DNA from: Rhodobacter capsulatus
GTDB lineage: Bacteria; Pseudomonadota; Alphaproteobacteria; Rhodobacterales; Rhodobacteraceae
Direction of reading: 5' to 3'
DNA length: 64,000 bases
Assembly (NCBI RefSeq): GCF_003254295.1
Contig: NZ_QKZO01000010.1
Coordinates: forward strand, 62,001-126,000
This document shows, piece by piece, positions 17,625-25,193 of this stretch (positions are counted from its first letter, which is position 1; the number at the start of each line of letters is the position of its first letter). The notes below the pieces were generated by a model that made no database searches, had not been told where the DNA came from, and saw only the letters and a list, made by a program, of their open reading frames with translations. A program made the position numbers and the translations under genes.

Positions 17625-17948
17625 ATGGACATGGGGTTCAAGGGTGGGGACGCTCCTCCGGTGGATTTGCTGGAGGAGACGGAGGAGCTGTATCGGGACA
17701 TTGCCGGGGAACTGGCTTTGGCGATGAAAGGGGTTCGCCAGGGCGAGGTGAAGGATGCCAAGGCCGCGGCACAGGCGGTCAAGGACCTTCGCGCGGCATT
17801 CCAGATGGTGATGGAAGAAAGGGTGCGTGTTGAAAAACTTCGCAGACAAGTTGCCGGTGTCGGGGCCGGACGCGAGCTTGACCTCGACGCAGCCCGGGCT
17901 GAGATCGGGCGCCGCCTGGCTTGCCTCCGCGACGCCGCAGGAGGTTGA
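17625..17948 (+). CDS. orfg1: GTA gene 1, small terminase subunit (TerS-like)
   Basis: A 107-residue, mostly helical protein. Residues 13-55 are charged and amphipathic, and a heptad-like stretch (KDLRAAFQMVMEERVRVEKLRRQ, about 53-75) suggests a coiled coil. In R. capsulatus the first gene of the cluster has been reported as the small terminase, which pairs with TerL in DNA packaging; low sequence similarity to phage TerS is normal. The ATG at 17625 has only a distant purine-rich ribosome binding site. Its 3' end overlaps g2 by 122 bases. Confidence 0.8.
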   Translation: MDMGFKGGDAPPVDLLEETEELYRDIAGELALAMKGVRQGEVKDAKAAAQAVKDLRAAFQMVMEERVRVEKLRRQVAGVGAGRELDLDAARAEIGRRLACLRDAAGG

Positions 17949-19245
17949 CGCCTTTCTGGGCGGGCTGGGGGACAATGCGCTGCTGGCGCTGCCCTGGATT
18001 TTCGAATTCTGGGCGCTGCCGCATCAGCTGCCCCCGGTGGGGGCGTGGAAAAGCTGGGTGATCATGGGCGGGCGCGGCGCGGGCAAGACCCGGGCCGGGG
18101 CGGAATGGGTGCGTGCACAGGTCGAGGGGGCGGGTCCGGCCGATGCCGGGCCCGCGCATCGGGTGGCGCTGGTGGGCGAGACCTTCGATCAGGTGCGCGA
18201 TGTGATGATCTTTGGCGAGAGCGGGATTCTGGCCTGCTCTCCACCGGATCGGCGTCCGGAGTGGGAGGCGACGAAGCGGCGGCTGGTCTGGGCGAATGGC
18301 GCGACGGCGCAGGCCTTTTCGGCGCAGGAGCCCGAGGCCTTGCGGGGGCCGCAGTTCGACGCCGCCTGGGTCGACGAGCTGGCGAAGTGGAGACGGGCCG
18401 AGGAGACCTGGGACATGCTGCAATTCGCGTTGCGGCTGGGGCGGCATCCGCAGCAGGTGATCACCACGACGCCGCGCAATGTCGGCGTGCTGAAGGCGAT
18501 CCTCAACAACCCCTCGACGGTGGTGACCCATGCGCCGACCGAGGCGAACCGGGCCTATCTGGCGGAGAGCTTCCTGGCCGAGGTGCAGGCGCGCTATGCG
18601 GGCACGCGGCTCGGTCGGCAGGAGCTGGAGGGGGTGCTCTTGGAGGATGTCGAGGGGGCGCTTTGGACGACGGCGCAGCTGGAGGGGCTGCGGCTGGCGG
18701 CGCCGCCTGCGATGGACCGGGTGGTGGTGGCGCTCGATCCGGCCGTGACGGGCGGCGCGGGGTCGGATGAATGCGGCATCGTCGTGGCGGGGGCGGTGAC
18801 GCGCGGCCCGGTGCAGGACTGGCGGGGCTATGTGCTTGAAGATGCCTCGGTCCGGGGGCGGCCGACCGACTGGGCGCGGGCGGCGATTGCGGCGATGGAG
18901 CGCTGGGGCGCCGAGAAGCTGGTGGCCGAGGTCAATCAGGGCGGCGAGATGGTCGAAAGCGTGCTGCGCCAGATCGATCCCTTGGTGCCGTTTCGGGCGC
19001 TGCGGGCGTCGCGGGGGAAATCGGCGCGGGCCGAGCCGGTGGCGGCTTTGTATGAGCAGGGCCGGGTGAAGCATTGCCGCGACGGGCGGTTGGGCGCTTT
19101 GGAAGATCAGATGTGCCGCATGACGGTGCAAGGCTATGCGGGCAAGGGCTCGCCCGACCGGGTCGATGCGCTGGTCTGGGCGCTGACGGAACTGATCCTA
19201 GAGCCCGCGGCGCATTGGCGCCGACCGCAGGTGCGCGGGCTTTGA
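17827..19245 (+). CDS. orfg2: GTA gene 2, large terminase (TerL)
   Basis: The packaging motor ATPase and headful nuclease, which loads random host DNA into GTA capsids. The 472-residue protein has Walker A GGRGAGKT (81-88), Walker B AAWVDE (DE at 183-184), the coupling motif ITTTPRN (about 212), and RNase H-like nuclease acidic positions at Asp304 in ALDPAVTGG and in DRVDALVWALTEL near 440. The start is uncertain: GTG at 17827 overlaps g1, and the first conserved segment begins near residue 45. Its packaging specificity is relaxed in GTAs; nothing in the sequence explains that directly. Confidence 0.95.
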   Translation: MLKNFADKLPVSGPDASLTSTQPGLRSGAAWLASATPQEVDAFLGGLGDNALLALPWIFEFWALPHQLPPVGAWKSWVIMGGRGAGKTRAGAEWVRAQVEGAGPADAGPAHRVALVGETFDQVRDVMIFGESGILACSPPDRRPEWEATKRRLVWANGATAQAFSAQEPEALRGPQFDAAWVDELAKWRRAEETWDMLQFALRLGRHPQQVITTTPRNVGVLKAILNNPSTVVTHAPTEANRAYLAESFLAEVQARYAGTRLGRQELEGVLLEDVEGALWTTAQLEGLRLAAPPAMDRVVVALDPAVTGGAGSDECGIVVAGAVTRGPVQDWRGYVLEDASVRGRPTDWARAAIAAMERWGAEKLVAEVNQGGEMVESVLRQIDPLVPFRALRASRGKSARAEPVAALYEQGRVKHCRDGRLGALEDQMCRMTVQGYAGKGSPDRVDALVWALTELILEPAAHWRRPQVRGL

Positions 19246-19255
19246 GGGCGCAAGG

Positions 19256-19307
19256 GCGTATTTGGACCAAGAAAAAGCCGGGCTGCTTTCATCTTGCCTG
19301 AAATACC
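19256..19307. repeat. Palindromic intergenic element inside the GTA cluster, hybrid arms
   Basis: The left arm is type 1 (GCGTATTTGGACCAAGAAAA), while the right arm is type 2 (CTTTCATCTTGCCTGAAATA). The two halves therefore pair less well than in pure copies. A further hairpin GCGGGGGT / ACCCCCGC follows at about 19317-19338. It sits between g2 and g3. Confidence 0.75.
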
Positions 19308-19361
19308 TCACGGGGGTGCGGGGGTGTGAAACCCCCGCCCTCGACAGCAGATGACGTGCCG

Positions 19362-19394
19362 AAAGGGTCGGGGTCTTTCCCGGCCCTTTTTCTT
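19362..19394 (+). terminator. Terminator-like hairpin between GTA g2 and g3
   Basis: AAAGGGTCGGG and CCCGGCCCTTT pair (one G-T pair) around a short loop and run into TTTCTTT. With the palindromic element just upstream, this 189-base gap is the longest non-coding gap inside the GTA operon, and it separates terminase genes from head genes. Confidence 0.6.
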
Positions 19395-19434
19395 TGGCCG
19401 GGGCCTTGGGCCGGGCCGCGACGAGGAGAACGGG

Positions 19435-20625
19435 ATGGGACTGAATTTCTTTCGCAAGGCGGCCCCGGAGGCGCAGGTGCAGACCGCGGTCGAGCGCAAG
19501 GCCTCGGTGACGGGGCGGATCGTGGCGATGGCCTCGGGCGCCGGGCGGCCGGTCTGGGGGCCGCGCGATACGGTCAGCCTGATGCGCACGGGGTTTTCGG
19601 GCAATCCTGTGGGGTTCCGCTCGGTCAAGCTGATCGCCGAGGCGGCGGCGGCGGTGCCGCTGATCTGTCAGGATGCCGAGCGGCGGTATGAAATTCACCC
19701 CGTGCTGGATCTGCTGCGGCGCCCGAATGCGGGGCAGGGCCGGGCGGAATTGTTCGAGGCGCTGATCGGGCAGATCCTGCTCTCGGGCAACGGCTATCTG
19801 GAGGCGGTCTGTCCCGAGCCCGGGGTGCCGAGGGAGCTGCATGTGCTGCGCTCCGATCGCATGGCAGTGGTGCCGGGCGCGGATGGCTGGCCGGTCGCTT
19901 ATGATTACACCGTGGCCGGGCGCAAGCATCGGTTCGACATGACGGGCCATCCCGATCCGATCTGTCACATCAAGAGCTTCCATCCGACGGATGACCATTA
20001 CGGGCTGAGCCCGATGCAGGCGGCGGCGGTGGCCTTTGACGTGCATAACGCGGCAAGCGCCTGGTCGAAGGCGCTTTTGGACAATGCCGCGCGGCCCAGT
20101 GGCGCGATCATCTACAAGGGCGCCGACGGGCAGGGGGTGCTCGCGCCCGAGCAATACGAGCGGCTGATCTTCGAGATGGAGACGCATCATCAGGGCGCGC
20201 GCAATGCCGGGCGGCCGATGCTGCTCGAAGGCGGGCTTGATTGGAAGCCGATGGGGTTCAGCCCGTCCGACATGGAGTTTCACGAGACGAAGGCGGCGGC
20301 GGCGCGCGAGATCGCCTTGGCCTTCGGGGTGCCGCCGATGCTGATCGGCATTCCGGGTGATGCGACCTATGCCAATTACGCCGAGGCGAACCGGGCGTTC
20401 TATCGGCTGACGGTGTTGCCGCTGCTGACCCGGGTTTCGGCGGCGCTGGCCTGGTGGCTTTCGGGCTATCTGGGCGCGCAGATCGAGTTGAAGCCCGATC
20501 TGGATCAGGTGCCGGCGCTGGCGGTGGAGCGCGATCAGCTTTGGGCGCGGATCGGCGCGGCCGGTTTTCTGAGCGATGCCGAAAAACGGGTGCTGCTGGG
20601 GCTGCCGCCTGTCGCGGAGGGGTGA
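19435..20625 (+). CDS. orfg3: GTA gene 3, portal protein (HK97 family)
   Basis: A 396-residue portal that forms the dodecameric DNA channel at the capsid vertex. Family features are TGFSGNPVGFRSVKLIAEAAAAVPL near 60, HPVLDLLRRPN, GNGYLEAV and the C-terminal FGVPPMLIGIPGDATYANYAEANRAFYRLTVLPLL. The ATG at 19435 follows ACGAGGAGAACGGG; the frame is open 84 bases upstream, but that part lies in the hairpin region. It is followed at once by g3.5. Confidence 0.96.
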   Translation: MGLNFFRKAAPEAQVQTAVERKASVTGRIVAMASGAGRPVWGPRDTVSLMRTGFSGNPVGFRSVKLIAEAAAAVPLICQDAERRYEIHPVLDLLRRPNAGQGRAELFEALIGQILLSGNGYLEAVCPEPGVPRELHVLRSDRMAVVPGADGWPVAYDYTVAGRKHRFDMTGHPDPICHIKSFHPTDDHYGLSPMQAAAVAFDVHNAASAWSKALLDNAARPSGAIIYKGADGQGVLAPEQYERLIFEMETHHQGARNAGRPMLLEGGLDWKPMGFSPSDMEFHETKAAAAREIALAFGVPPMLIGIPGDATYANYAEANRAFYRLTVLPLLTRVSAALAWWLSGYLGAQIELKPDLDQVPALAVERDQLWARIGAAGFLSDAEKRVLLGLPPVAEG

Positions 20626-20628
20626 GGC

Positions 20629-20862
20629 ATGGTGGTGGGGGGGTCACGGTTTCTCAAGGAGCCCTTCGAGGTGCATGAGCAGCGCTTTGAAGCGACCGAG
20701 CGGATCATGGAGCTGCAGTTCACCCAGGTCGAGCGGCGCCTTGAACGCATCGAAGTGATGATCGAGCGGCTGGAAAAACGTTTGTTCATGACGGTTTACG
20801 GCGTGATCGCCGTGATCCTGACGCAGGCGGTGCAGGGCATTCTGGACTATGCCCCGAAGTGA
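20629..20862 (+). CDS. orfg3.5: GTA gene 3.5, small coiled-coil membrane protein
   Basis: A 77-residue protein. Residues 8-50 form a charged amphipathic helix (HEQRFEATERIMELQFTQVERRLERIEVMIERLEKR) likely to be a coiled coil, followed by one hydrophobic segment (about 52-70). GTA clusters keep a gene of this type between portal and protease, often labelled head formation protein. The architecture is also seen in small phage proteins and holin-like products; no lysis role is demonstrated. Four bases separate it from g3. Confidence 0.8.
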   Translation: MVVGGSRFLKEPFEVHEQRFEATERIMELQFTQVERRLERIEVMIERLEKRLFMTVYGVIAVILTQAVQGILDYAPK

Positions 20863-20872
20863 GGAGCGAAGA

Positions 20873-21427
20873 ATGGAGAGAGGCGAGAGCGGGCTGGAGC
20901 GGAAGTTCTGCGGCGCGCAGCCGGTGCAGCTGCAGGAGGGCGCGCGGATCGAGGGCTATGCGAGCCTTTTTGGTCTGCCCGATCAGGGCGGCGATGTGGT
21001 GGCGCAGGGGGCTTATGCGAAAAGCCTGGCGGCGATTGCGGCGCGGGGGGGCAGCGTGAAGATGCTCTGGCAGCATGATCCGGCGCAGCCGATCGGGGTC
21101 TGGGACGAGATCCGGGAGGATGCGCGCGGGCTTTGGGTCAAGGGGCGGCTTTTGCCCGAGGTGGCACGGGCGCGCGAGGCCTTGGCGCTGATCGCGGCGG
21201 GGGCGATCGACGGGCTCTCGATCGGCTATCGCACGATTGCCGCCGAGAAGGACGCAAAGGGCCAGCGGCTGCTTGCGGAACTGGAGCTTTGGGAAGTGTC
21301 GCTGGTGACATTCCCGATGCTTCGCGAGGCGCGGGTGGCGGCGAAGGGGGAGACCCTTGACGCCGCGATCTGGCGTGATCTGGCCCGGGCGCTGAGCGCT
21401 GCCACGGCCGAACTGGCGGCGCGCTGA
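20873..21427 (+). CDS. orfg4: GTA gene 4, prohead protease (HK97 family)
   Basis: A 184-residue maturation protease that cleaves the capsid protein N-terminus. The herpesvirus/HK97 protease core shows IEGYASLFGLPDQGGDVVAQGAY, catalytic His68 in LWQHDPAQPIGVW and Ser116 in AIDGLSIGYRT. ATG at 20873 with GAGGAGCGAA is preferred over the ATG at 20849, which lies inside g3.5. It is followed 31 bases later by the capsid gene. Confidence 0.94.
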   Translation: MERGESGLERKFCGAQPVQLQEGARIEGYASLFGLPDQGGDVVAQGAYAKSLAAIAARGGSVKMLWQHDPAQPIGVWDEIREDARGLWVKGRLLPEVARAREALALIAAGAIDGLSIGYRTIAAEKDAKGQRLLAELELWEVSLVTFPMLREARVAAKGETLDAAIWRDLARALSAATAELAAR

Positions 21428-21458
21428 GCCCCGCCGCTGCTGCAGGAGTGTGGAAAGG

Positions 21459-22655
21459 ATGAAGACCGAGACCAAGGCTCGGGCCGGAACGGGCATGCCC
21501 GAGGGCGCCGATCCGGTCGCCGAGGTGAAAACCGCGCTGGCCGGTTTCCTGAGGGAAGTCAAAGGCTTTCAGGACGATGTGAAGACGAGATTGCAACAAC
21601 AGGAAGAGCGTGTGACCATGCTGCAAACGAAGACCTTCGCCGGGCGTCATGCCCTTGCCACCGCCGCCACCGAGGAGGCGCCGCATCAGAAGGCCTTTGC
21701 CGCCTATCTGCGCACCGGCGATGATGACGGGCTGCGCGGGCTGTGCCTTGAGGGCAAGGCGCTGAATTCGGCGGTGGCGGCCGAGGGCGGTTATCTGGTC
21801 GATCCGCAGACCTCGGAGACGATCCGGGGGGTTCTGCGTTCGACCGCCTCGCTGCGCCAGATCGCCAGTGTCGTCAATGTCGAGGCGACCTCGTTCGATG
21901 TGCTGGTGGACAAGACCGACATGGGCTCGGGCTGGGCGAGCGAGACGGCGGCGCTGAGCGAGACCGCGACGCCGCAGATCGACCGCATCAGCATTCCGCT
22001 GCACGAGCTGGCGGCGATGCCGAAGGCGAGCCAGCGGCTGCTGGATGACAGCGCCTTTGACATCGAGACCTGGCTGGCGAACCGCATCGCCGACAAATTC
22101 GCCCGGGCGGAGGCGGCGGCTTTCATCTCGGGCGACGGGGTGGACAAGCCGACGGGGTTCCTGACCAAGGCGAAGGTGGCGAATGGCGCCTGGGCCTGGG
22201 GCAGCCTTGGCTATGTGGCGACCGGCGCGGCGGGGGATTTCGCGGCGGTGAATGCGTCCGATGCGGTGGTCGATCTGGTCTATGCGCTCGGCGCCGAATA
22301 TCGCGCGAATGCGAGCTTCGTGATGAATTCGAAGACCGCGGGCGCGGTGCGCAAGATGAAGGATGCGGACGGCCGGTTCCTGTGGGCCGACAGTCTGGCG
22401 GCGGGGGAACCGGCGCGGCTGATGGGCTATCCGGTGCTGATCGCCGAGGACATGCCCGATATCGCGGCCAATGCCTATGCGATCGCCTTTGGCGATTTCG
22501 GCAATGGCTACACGATCGCGGAACGCCCGGATCTGCGGGTGCTGCGCGATCCCTTCTCGGCCAAGCCGCATGTGCTGTTCTATGCCTCGAAACGCGTCGG
22601 CGGCGATGTCAGCGATTTCGCCGCGATCAAGCTTTTGAAGTTTGCCGCCTCGTAA
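21459..22655 (+). CDS. orfg5: GTA gene 5, major capsid protein (HK97 family)
   Basis: A 398-residue HK97-fold capsid protein. Residues 1-100 form the scaffolding delta domain with a coiled-coil stretch (about 20-60). A likely protease site is K100/A101 in LEGKALNSAVAAEGGYLVDPQTSETI, equivalent in position to HK97 gp5 cleavage; this is inference from alignment by eye. The mature body has ATPQIDRISIPLHELAAMPKASQRLLDD, SGDGVDKPTGFL and FVMNSKTAGAVRKMKD. ATG 21459 is chosen because AGGAG lies ten bases upstream. Confidence 0.96.
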   Translation: MKTETKARAGTGMPEGADPVAEVKTALAGFLREVKGFQDDVKTRLQQQEERVTMLQTKTFAGRHALATAATEEAPHQKAFAAYLRTGDDDGLRGLCLEGKALNSAVAAEGGYLVDPQTSETIRGVLRSTASLRQIASVVNVEATSFDVLVDKTDMGSGWASETAALSETATPQIDRISIPLHELAAMPKASQRLLDDSAFDIETWLANRIADKFARAEAAAFISGDGVDKPTGFLTKAKVANGAWAWGSLGYVATGAAGDFAAVNASDAVVDLVYALGAEYRANASFVMNSKTAGAVRKMKDADGRFLWADSLAAGEPARLMGYPVLIAEDMPDIAANAYAIAFGDFGNGYTIAERPDLRVLRDPFSAKPHVLFYASKRVGGDVSDFAAIKLLKFAAS

Positions 22656-22829
22656 CGGGCGGTGAAGGGGCCGGGGGCGACCCCGGCTGCCGCCGGTTCG
22701 CCGGTCGGGCGGGCGCGGGCTTCCGGCCGCTACCTAGCTGCTCCCTCCGTCCGAGTGGCGGTGCGGGGTTCGCGCCCGAACGCCCAAGTGCAGGACCGCG
22801 GGGTGCGGTCGGCTTTTCGGAGAGTTTCC
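22656..22829 (+). promoter_or_regulatory. Non-coding gap with GC-rich hairpins between g5 and g6
   Basis: A 174-base gap with no convincing ORF. GACCGC (22794-22799) pairs with GCGGTC (22805-22810) and is followed by GGCTTTTC, a weak terminator-like structure. Further GC hairpins lie near 22674-22690 and 22768-22784. Attenuation here would lower tail-gene expression relative to capsid. Confidence 0.4.
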
Positions 22830-23423
22830 ATGATGCTGAACGAAGTGACGGCGGTGCCCTCGGCGGCGCTGCCGGTGGCCGAATTCCGCGACCATCTGCG
22901 GCTGGGCACCGGCTTTGCCGATCTGGGGGCCGAGGATGCGGCGCTGCTGTCCTATCTGCGCGCGGCCATCGCGGCGATCGAGGGGCGCACGGCCAAGGCG
23001 CTGATTTCGCGCGCGTTTCGGCTGGCGCTGACGGGCTGGCGCTGGGGCGACATGCAGACGCTGCCGATCGCGCCGGTCAGTGCGGTGACGGCGCTGCGGC
23101 TGGTCGATGCGGCGGGCGCCGAGACGCCGGTGGCGGCGGGCTGGCGGCTGGTGCCCGACATGGCGCGGCCGCGGATCGAGGCTTTGGGGGCGGCTTTGCC
23201 CGCGATCCCGGGCGGCGGGCGGGTCGAGATCGACTTCACCGCCGGGTTCGGGGCGAGTTGGAGCGCGCTGCCCGTCGATCTGGCGCAGGCGGTGTTTCTG
23301 CTGGCCGCGCAATATTACGAGCTGCGCCATGACGGCGCGGCCGAGGGCGGCGCGATGCCCTTTGGGGTGATGGCGCTGATCGAGCGCTGGCGCACGGTGC
23401 GGGTGTTGGGGGGGCGGCCATGA
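22830..23423 (+). CDS. orfg6: GTA gene 6, head-tail adaptor
   Basis: A 197-residue protein of the gp6/YqbG-like connector group; residues 15-60 are helical (VAEFRDHLRLGTGFADLGAEDAALLSYLRAAIAAIEGRTAKAL). It matches the adaptor ring between portal and stopper in the known particle. Two ATG codons (22830, 22833) are possible; CGGAGAG is upstream. It ends with a four-base overlap with g7. Confidence 0.85.
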   Translation: MMLNEVTAVPSAALPVAEFRDHLRLGTGFADLGAEDAALLSYLRAAIAAIEGRTAKALISRAFRLALTGWRWGDMQTLPIAPVSAVTALRLVDAAGAETPVAAGWRLVPDMARPRIEALGAALPAIPGGGRVEIDFTAGFGASWSALPVDLAQAVFLLAAQYYELRHDGAAEGGAMPFGVMALIERWRTVRVLGGRP

Positions 23424-23758
23424 GCATGCCGCGGCTGAACCGCAAGCTGGTGCTGGAGGAGGCCTTGCGCGTGGCCGATGGTGCGGGCGGGCACTGGCTG
23501 GACTGGGTGGCGAAGGGCGTGCTCTGGGCCGAGGTCACGGCGGGCAGCGGCACGGAGCGGGCGGGGGAATTCGTCACGCTGGCCTCGGTGCCCTGGACCA
23601 TTGTCGTGCGGGCGGCGCCGGTGGGGGCGGCAAGTCGGCCCAAGCCCGAGCAGCGTTTTCGCGAAGGATCGCGGATCTTTCGCATCCTTGCTGTCGCCGA
23701 GCGCGACCGCGAGGGGCATTACCTGACCTGTTTTGCCCGCGAGGAGGTGGTGGCATGA
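23420..23758 (+). CDS. orfg7: GTA gene 7, head-tail stopper
   Basis: A 112-residue all-beta protein of the phage head-tail joining (SPP1 gp16-like) group: LWAEVTAGSGTERAGEFVTLASVPWTIVVR, then RFREGSRIFRILAVAERDREGHYLTCFAREE. It should form the ring that closes the portal channel. ATGA overlaps on both sides, with g6 and g8, indicate coupled translation. Confidence 0.88.
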   Translation: MSMPRLNRKLVLEEALRVADGAGGHWLDWVAKGVLWAEVTAGSGTERAGEFVTLASVPWTIVVRAAPVGAASRPKPEQRFREGSRIFRILAVAERDREGHYLTCFAREEVVA

Positions 23759-24162
23759 GCTATGCGGTGGCGGGCGCGCTGCAGGCGGCGGTGTATCAGC
23801 ATCTGCGCGCGGATGCGGTGCTGGCGGCGCTGGTGGGAACGGCGGTTTACGATGCTGTGCCGCCGGGGACGCTGGTCGGCACCTATGTGAGCCTTGGGCC
23901 CGAGGATGTGGCCGATGCCTCGGACAAGACGGGCGAGGGGGCGGTGCATGATTTCGTCATCTCGGTGATCACTGACGCGGCGGGATTTGCGACGGCGAAG
24001 GCGGCGGCGGCGGCGGTGTCCGATGCGCTCGTGGGTGCCGATCTGGCGCTGGCGCGTGGGCGGCTGGTGGGGCTGTGGTTCCTGCGCGCCAAGGCGCGGC
24101 GGGTGGAAAAGGCCGACACGCGGCGGATCGATCTGGTGTTTCGCGCGCGGGTCGAGGGCTGA
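23755..24162 (+). CDS. orfg8: GTA gene 8, tail terminator (DUF3168)
   Basis: A 135-residue protein of the DUF3168 group, start LQAAVYQHLRADAVLAALVGTAVYDAVPPGT, middle TGEGAVHDFVISVITDAAGFATAKAAAAAVSDAL. It should cap the tail tube and join it to the stopper. Overlaps g7 by four bases. Confidence 0.88.
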   Translation: MSYAVAGALQAAVYQHLRADAVLAALVGTAVYDAVPPGTLVGTYVSLGPEDVADASDKTGEGAVHDFVISVITDAAGFATAKAAAAAVSDALVGADLALARGRLVGLWFLRAKARRVEKADTRRIDLVFRARVEG

Positions 24163-24221
24163 GGCCCATCGGCGACTTGCGCCCCGGCGGGGCGGTGATT
24201 TTCAACATCTGGAGGCAAGAC

Positions 24222-24635
24222 ATGGCGGCGCAGAATGGCAAGGACCTTCTGATCAAGCTCGACCTGACCGGGTCGGGGCAATTCGAGACCATCGCGGGGC
24301 TGCGCGCGACGCGGATCAGCTTCAATGCGGAAACGGTCGATGTGACCTCGCTGGAAAGTCAGGGCGGCTGGCGGGAATTGCTGGGCGGCGCCGGGGTGCG
24401 CTCGGCCAGCATTTCCGGTGCGGGGGTGTTCAAGGATGCCGATACCGACGAGCGGGCGCGGCAGATCTTTTTCGACGGCGAGGTGCCAGAGTTTCAGGTC
24501 ATCATCCCCGATTTCGGCATCGTGCAGGGGCCGTTCATGATCACCTCGATCGACTATGCGGGCAGCCACAATGGCGAGGCGAGTTACGAACTGGCGCTGG
24601 CCTCGGCGGGTGCGCTGGGCTTCACGGCGATCTGA
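24222..24635 (+). CDS. orfg9: GTA gene 9, major tail tube protein
   Basis: A 137-residue TP901-1-type tail protein: LLIKLDLTGSGQFETIAGLRATRISFNAETVDVTSLESQGGWRELL, then RSASISGAGVFKD. Hexameric rings of it form the tail tube through which DNA passes. ATG 24222 is set by GGAGG nine bases upstream; the longer open frame to 24075 lies inside g8. Confidence 0.93.
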   Translation: MAAQNGKDLLIKLDLTGSGQFETIAGLRATRISFNAETVDVTSLESQGGWRELLGGAGVRSASISGAGVFKDADTDERARQIFFDGEVPEFQVIIPDFGIVQGPFMITSIDYAGSHNGEASYELALASAGALGFTAI

Positions 24636-24642
24636 GGCGGGC

Positions 24643-24969
24643 ATGGCAAACCCTTGGGCGGGCGAGGTCGAGGTGGTTTTGGGCGCCGAGCGGCGGGTGG
24701 CGAAGCTGACGCTGGGCGCGCTTGCGGAACTGGAGGCGGGGCTGGGCGAGGCCTCGCTGATGGATCTGGTGCGGCGGTTTGAAAGCGGTGCGTTTTCCAG
24801 CCGCGACGTGCTGGCGCTGATCGTCGCCGGGCTGCGCGGCGGCGGCTGGGAGGGGCGGGCAGAGGATCTGCGCACGGTCGAGATCGGCGGCGGGCCGGTG
24901 GGTGCGGCGCGGATCGCGGCGGAATTGCTGGCGCGCGCCTTCACCGTGCCGGGGCAGGGCGGGACGTGA
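24643..24969 (+). CDS. orfg10: GTA gene 10, GTA-gp10 family (tail assembly chaperone-like)
   Basis: A 108-residue protein of the GTA-gp10 family: GEVEVVLGAERRVAKLTLGALAELEAGLGEASLMDLVRRFESGAFSSRDVLALIVAGLRGGG. The family is placed with phage tail assembly chaperones by position between tube and tape measure. Starts seven bases after g9; its TGA overlaps the GTG start of g10.1. Confidence 0.88.
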   Translation: MANPWAGEVEVVLGAERRVAKLTLGALAELEAGLGEASLMDLVRRFESGAFSSRDVLALIVAGLRGGGWEGRAEDLRTVEIGGGPVGAARIAAELLARAFTVPGQGGT

Positions 24970-25193
24970 GTGGCGGTCTGGATTGGCCGGGGCTTTTGCG
25001 GGTCGGGCTGCGGGGATTGGGGCTGCGGCCCGGGGAGTTCTGGCGGCTGACGCCGGCGGAGCTGGCGGTGATGCTGGGCGAGGCGGCGGGGACGCCGCCC
25101 TTGACGCGCGGGCGGCTTTCGGAGCTGGCGGCGCGGTTTCCCGATGCGCCCGGCGGGGGCGATCTGAAAGGAGGAGGCGATGATCGAAGTTGA
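24966..25193 (+). CDS. orfg10.1: GTA gene 10.1, small tail assembly chaperone-like protein
   Basis: A 75-residue protein with the conserved pattern LRVGLRGLGLRPGEFWRLTPAELAVMLGEAAG, typical of the second small gene before the tape measure in GTAs and related phages. GTG start overlaps g10 stop (GTGA); its end overlaps g11 by 14 bases. In many phages the equivalent pair is joined by a programmed frameshift; here ordinary coupled initiation is the simpler reading. Confidence 0.8.
   Translation: MSGGLDWPGLLRVGLRGLGLRPGEFWRLTPAELAVMLGEAAGTPPLTRGRLSELAARFPDAPGGGDLKGGGDDRS

Noticed and set aside
24643-25193. Programmed frameshift joining g10 and g10.1
   Set aside because: No clear slippery sequence was seen, and the GTGA overlap explains coupled translation.
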